Positions 61,810 to 64,000 of a stretch of DNA of 64,000 nucleotides are shown one piece after another. The notes under the pieces are model-generated. The model saw only the letters and a program-made list of their open reading frames with translations. It was not told where the DNA came from and made no database searches. The DNA comes from Brenneria nigrifluens DSM 30175 = ATCC 13028 (lineage in GTDB: Bacteria > Pseudomonadota > Gammaproteobacteria > Enterobacterales > Enterobacteriaceae). The DNA is taken from NCBI RefSeq assembly GCF_005484965.1, contig NZ_CP034036.1, positions 2,790,001 to 2,854,000 of the forward strand. The letters are read 5' to 3'. Each line of letters starts with the position of its first letter. Within the stretch, counting starts at the first letter, position 1. A program made the position numbers and the translations under genes.

Positions 61810-63570
61810 ATGCCGGTTACCTTACGGCCTTACCAGCGTGAGGCTGTATCCGCTACGCTTGAATATTTCCGTCGTCATACCCAGCCAGCCGTTATCGTAC
61901 TGCCGACGGGGGCAGGAAAAAGTCTGGTTATCGCCGAACTGGCCAAACTCGCCCGCGGACGTGTGCTGGTTTTGGCGCACGTCAAGGAGCTGGTGGCGCA
62001 GAATCATGCCAAATACTGCGCCTGGGGGCTGGAGGCGGATATTTTCGCCGCCGGACTACGGCAACGGCAAAGCCAGGGGAAAGTGGTGTTTGGCAGCGTG
62101 CAGTCGGTGGCACGCAACCTGGATCGGTTCGAACACGCCTTTTCATTGCTGATCGTTGATGAATGCCACCGCATCGGCGATGACGACGACAGCCAATATC
62201 AACGGATTATCCGCCATCTGCAACAAACCAATCCGCAACTGCGGCTGCTGGGGCTGACGGCAACGCCCTTTCGTCTGGGGAAGGGCTGGATTTATCAATA
62301 CCATTATCACGGCATGATACGCGGCGGCGAACACAGCCTGTTCCGCGATTGCATCTATGAACTGCCGCTGCGCTATATGATCAAACACGGCTTTCTGGTG
62401 CCGCCGGAACGGCTGGATATGCCCATAGTGCAATACGATTTCAGCAGGCTGGCGGCGGGCAGCACCGGCTTGTTCAGCGAGGCCGATCTTAATCACGAGC
62501 TAAAGCGCCAGCAGCGCATCACCCCGCATATCGTCAGCCAGATCGTCGACTATGCGCAGACGCGCCTGGGGGTGATGATTTTCGCCGCCACCGTTGAACA
62601 TGCCCGTGAAATCCATGGCTTATTGCCGCCGGGCCAGGCCGCGCTGGTCAGCGCCGAAACGCCGCCGGCGGAGCGTGACGCGCTTATCGCCGACTTTAAA
62701 CGGCAGCGGCTGCGCTATCTGGTCAACGTCGCCGTGCTGACCACCGGCTTTGATGCCCCGCACGTCGATCTGATCGCCATATTACGCCCGACGGAATCCG
62801 TCAGCTTATATCAGCAAATTGTCGGCCGCGGCTTGCGTCTGTTTCCCGGCAAAACCGAGTGTCTGATCCTGGATTATGCCGGAAACCCACACGATCTCCA
62901 TACCCCGGAGGTCGGACACAGCAAACCCCGCCGCGACAGCCAGCCGGTGCAGGTTTTCTGTCCGCAATGCGGTTTCGCTAATTTATTCTGGGGGAAAACC
63001 GCCGCGGACGGCAGCGTAATCGAACATTACGGCCGCCGCTGCCAGGGGTGGGAGACGCTGGACGACGGTCTGCGCCGGCAGTGCGACTTTCGCTTTCGCT
63101 TTAAGATCTGCCCGCACTGCGGCGCGGAGAACGACATTGCGGCCCGCCGCTGTCACCAGTGTGAAAATGTGCTGGTCGATCCCGATGATATGCTGAAAGC
63201 GGCGCTGAAGCTGAAAGACGCGCTGGTATTGCGCTGCAGCGGCATGAGCCTGACGCCCGGCAAGGACGCCAGAGGGGAATGGCTCAACGTCACCTACCAT
63301 GACGAAGACGGCGCCGAGGTGAGCGAGCGTTTTCGCCTGCAAACGCCGGCGCAGCGCCACGTATTCCAGCTAAATTTCTTGCGCGTTCATCAACGGGCGC
63401 CGGGCGTCCCTTTCGTCTGGCAAACCGCCGCCGACGTTTTGGCGCAGCGGCATTTACTGCGCGCGCCCGACTTTGTGGTTGCCCGCCGCCAGGGGAAATT
63501 CTGGCAGCTACGGGAAAAAATGTTCGATTATCAGGGCCGTTTCCGGCGGGCAAACGAGCTGCGCGGCTAG
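61810..63570 (+). CDS. radD: DNA repair ATPase RadD (YejH)
   Basis: RadD is an SF2 helicase-like ATPase that works with RecA and SSB in recombination and double-strand break repair. Walker A is PTGAGKS (residues 32-38), motif II is DECH (117-120), motif III GLTATPF, and motif VI has the IVGRGLRLFPGK segment. Cysteines FCPQCGF, ICPHCGAEN and RCHQCE form zinc-ribbon-type clusters near residues 380-450. It has 586 residues, the E. coli length. No independent ribosome-binding site is clear, which fits coupling to yecH. Confidence 0.95.
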   Translation: MPVTLRPYQREAVSATLEYFRRHTQPAVIVLPTGAGKSLVIAELAKLARGRVLVLAHVKELVAQNHAKYCAWGLEADIFAAGLRQRQSQGKVVFGSVQSVARNLDRFEHAFSLLIVDECHRIGDDDDSQYQRIIRHLQQTNPQLRLLGLTATPFRLGKGWIYQYHYHGMIRGGEHSLFRDCIYELPLRYMIKHGFLVPPERLDMPIVQYDFSRLAAGSTGLFSEADLNHELKRQQRITPHIVSQIVDYAQTRLGVMIFAATVEHAREIHGLLPPGQAALVSAETPPAERDALIADFKRQRLRYLVNVAVLTTGFDAPHVDLIAILRPTESVSLYQQIVGRGLRLFPGKTECLILDYAGNPHDLHTPEVGHSKPRRDSQPVQVFCPQCGFANLFWGKTAADGSVIEHYGRRCQGWETLDDGLRRQCDFRFRFKICPHCGAENDIAARRCHQCENVLVDPDDMLKAALKLKDALVLRCSGMSLTPGKDARGEWLNVTYHDEDGAEVSERFRLQTPAQRHVFQLNFLRVHQRAPGVPFVWQTAADVLAQRHLLRAPDFVVARRQGKFWQLREKMFDYQGRFRRANELRG

Positions 63571-63587
63571 CTTATTCACGGTTTTAT

Positions 63588-63616
63588 TTGCCCGCAGACC
63601 CATATTCCGCTAGAAT
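63588..63616 (+). promoter_or_regulatory. rplY: rplY promoter
   Basis: The -35 TTGCCC (63588-63593) and -10 TAGAAT (63611-63616) are separated by 17 bp. Transcription would start near 63623, giving an 85-nt leader. Confidence 0.7.
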
Positions 63617-63623
63617 TCAGCCC

Positions 63624-63680
63624 GCTTTTGTATCGCAAAAGCAGAACAACCCAACTTGCTGCTGGGTCGCCTGTAGCAGG
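63624..63680 (+). promoter_or_regulatory. rplY leader hairpins (candidate autoregulatory region)
   Basis: The hairpin GCTTTTG-TATCG-CAAAAGC (63624-63642) is followed by an ACCCA / TGGGT stem within about 63648-63667. No Shine-Dalgarno sequence of usual strength precedes the rplY ATG. Autogenous control of rplY by L25 through its leader has been reported in E. coli and relatives; these stems are candidates for that region. Confidence 0.55.
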
Positions 63681-63706
63681 ATTACTTATCTTAAGTAGAG
63701 TAAAAA

Positions 63707-63991
63707 ATGATTATTATCAAAGCAGAAGCACGTAAAGATCAGGGTAAGGGTGCGAGCCGCCGCCTGCGTCATGCCGGTAAATTTCCGGCCATCGTTTATG
63801 GTGGTTCCGAAGCGCCGGTTGCTATCGAACTGGATCACGACAGCGTTAAAAACCAGGAACTGAAAGACGGTTTCTACGGTGAAGTGGTGATCCTGTCTAT
63901 CGACGGTAAAGAAACTAAAGTCAAGGTTCAGGCTGTACAACGTCACCCGTTCAAGCCCAAACTGACTCATATCGACTTTATCCGCGCTTAA
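63707..63991 (+). CDS. rplY: 50S ribosomal protein L25
   Basis: L25 binds loop E of 5S rRNA in the central protuberance of the large subunit. It is the short, 94-residue single-domain form used by enterics, without the CTC-type C-terminal extension. Conserved parts are EARKDQGKGASRRLRHAG and FPAIVYGG, and the C-terminal QRHPFKPKLTHIDFIRA. It lies 136 bp after radD and has its own promoter. Confidence 0.97.
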   Translation: MIIIKAEARKDQGKGASRRLRHAGKFPAIVYGGSEAPVAIELDHDSVKNQELKDGFYGEVVILSIDGKETKVKVQAVQRHPFKPKLTHIDFIRA

Positions 63992-64000
63992 TCACGCAGA

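Noticed and set aside
1..64000. tRNA, rRNA, insertion sequence, prophage, integrase or CRISPR-Cas genes
   Set aside because: A read of the window and its reading frames gave no cloverleaf, rRNA segment, transposase, integrase or Cas-like protein.

Overview
This window is chromosomal core sequence from a member of the Enterobacterales. Protein lengths, gene order and operon structure match Escherichia coli K-12 gene for gene over long runs. The coding sequence is GC-rich, several enteric genes are missing at their usual places, and plant-associated soft-rot relatives share this gene set. A Pectobacteriaceae-like genome (Brenneria, Pectobacterium or Dickeya type) is the most likely source, but that assignment is inference.

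The layout falls into two blocks that are far apart on the E. coli map and are fused here between rimO and sanA (about 27.36-27.59 kb). Block 1 (1-27.35 kb) is the hcp-to-rimO segment. It holds hcp-hcr (nitrosative stress), amiD and ybjQ, the arginine importer artPIQM plus artJ, rlmC, ybjO, the putrescine importer potFGHI, ybjN-rimK-nfsA, grxA, ybjM, ybjL, the sRNA gene rybB with its sigma-E promoter, dacC, a MetNIQ-type importer, gstB, yliI and rimO. Block 2 (27.6-64 kb) is the sanA-to-rplY segment. It holds sanA, yeiB-folE, a chemoreceptor, frmA-fghA (formaldehyde detoxification), lysP-yeiE, nfo, fruBKA with two Cra operators, setB, yeiW, yeiP, yeiR, lpxT, mepS, the oligopeptide/microcin C importer yejABEF, yejG, rsuA, yecH, radD and rplY.

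Accessory or altered stretches stand out against this background. A 0.6 kb non-coding block with several hairpins lies between two copies of a 32-bp repeat (8.6-9.17 kb). A MetNIQ-like importer sits between dacC and gstB and has an intrinsic terminator after its binding-protein gene. A 35.0-40.7 kb island occupies the place of E. coli cirA. It contains a REP-like inverted repeat, a KTSC protein, an HcxA-like dehydrogenase, a ribose-type ABC ATPase and permease with no binding protein, and a D-2-hydroxyacid dehydrogenase whose 5' end carries a perfect 18-bp inverted repeat.

Functionally the window is rich in solute uptake (arginine, putrescine, methionine-type substrates, lysine, fructose, peptides, an unknown sugar-like solute), envelope maintenance (AmiD, DacC, MepS, LpxT, RybB), translation (RimK, RimO, RlmC, RsuA, YeiP, L25) and stress repair (Hcp/Hcr, NfsA, GrxA, FrmA/FghA, Nfo, RadD). 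I found no tRNA, rRNA, CRISPR array, transposase or phage gene. I do not see a clearly new multigene system. The best leads are the binding-protein-less ABC locus, the repeat-bounded hairpin block, the internal palindrome and several candidate small leader ORFs.
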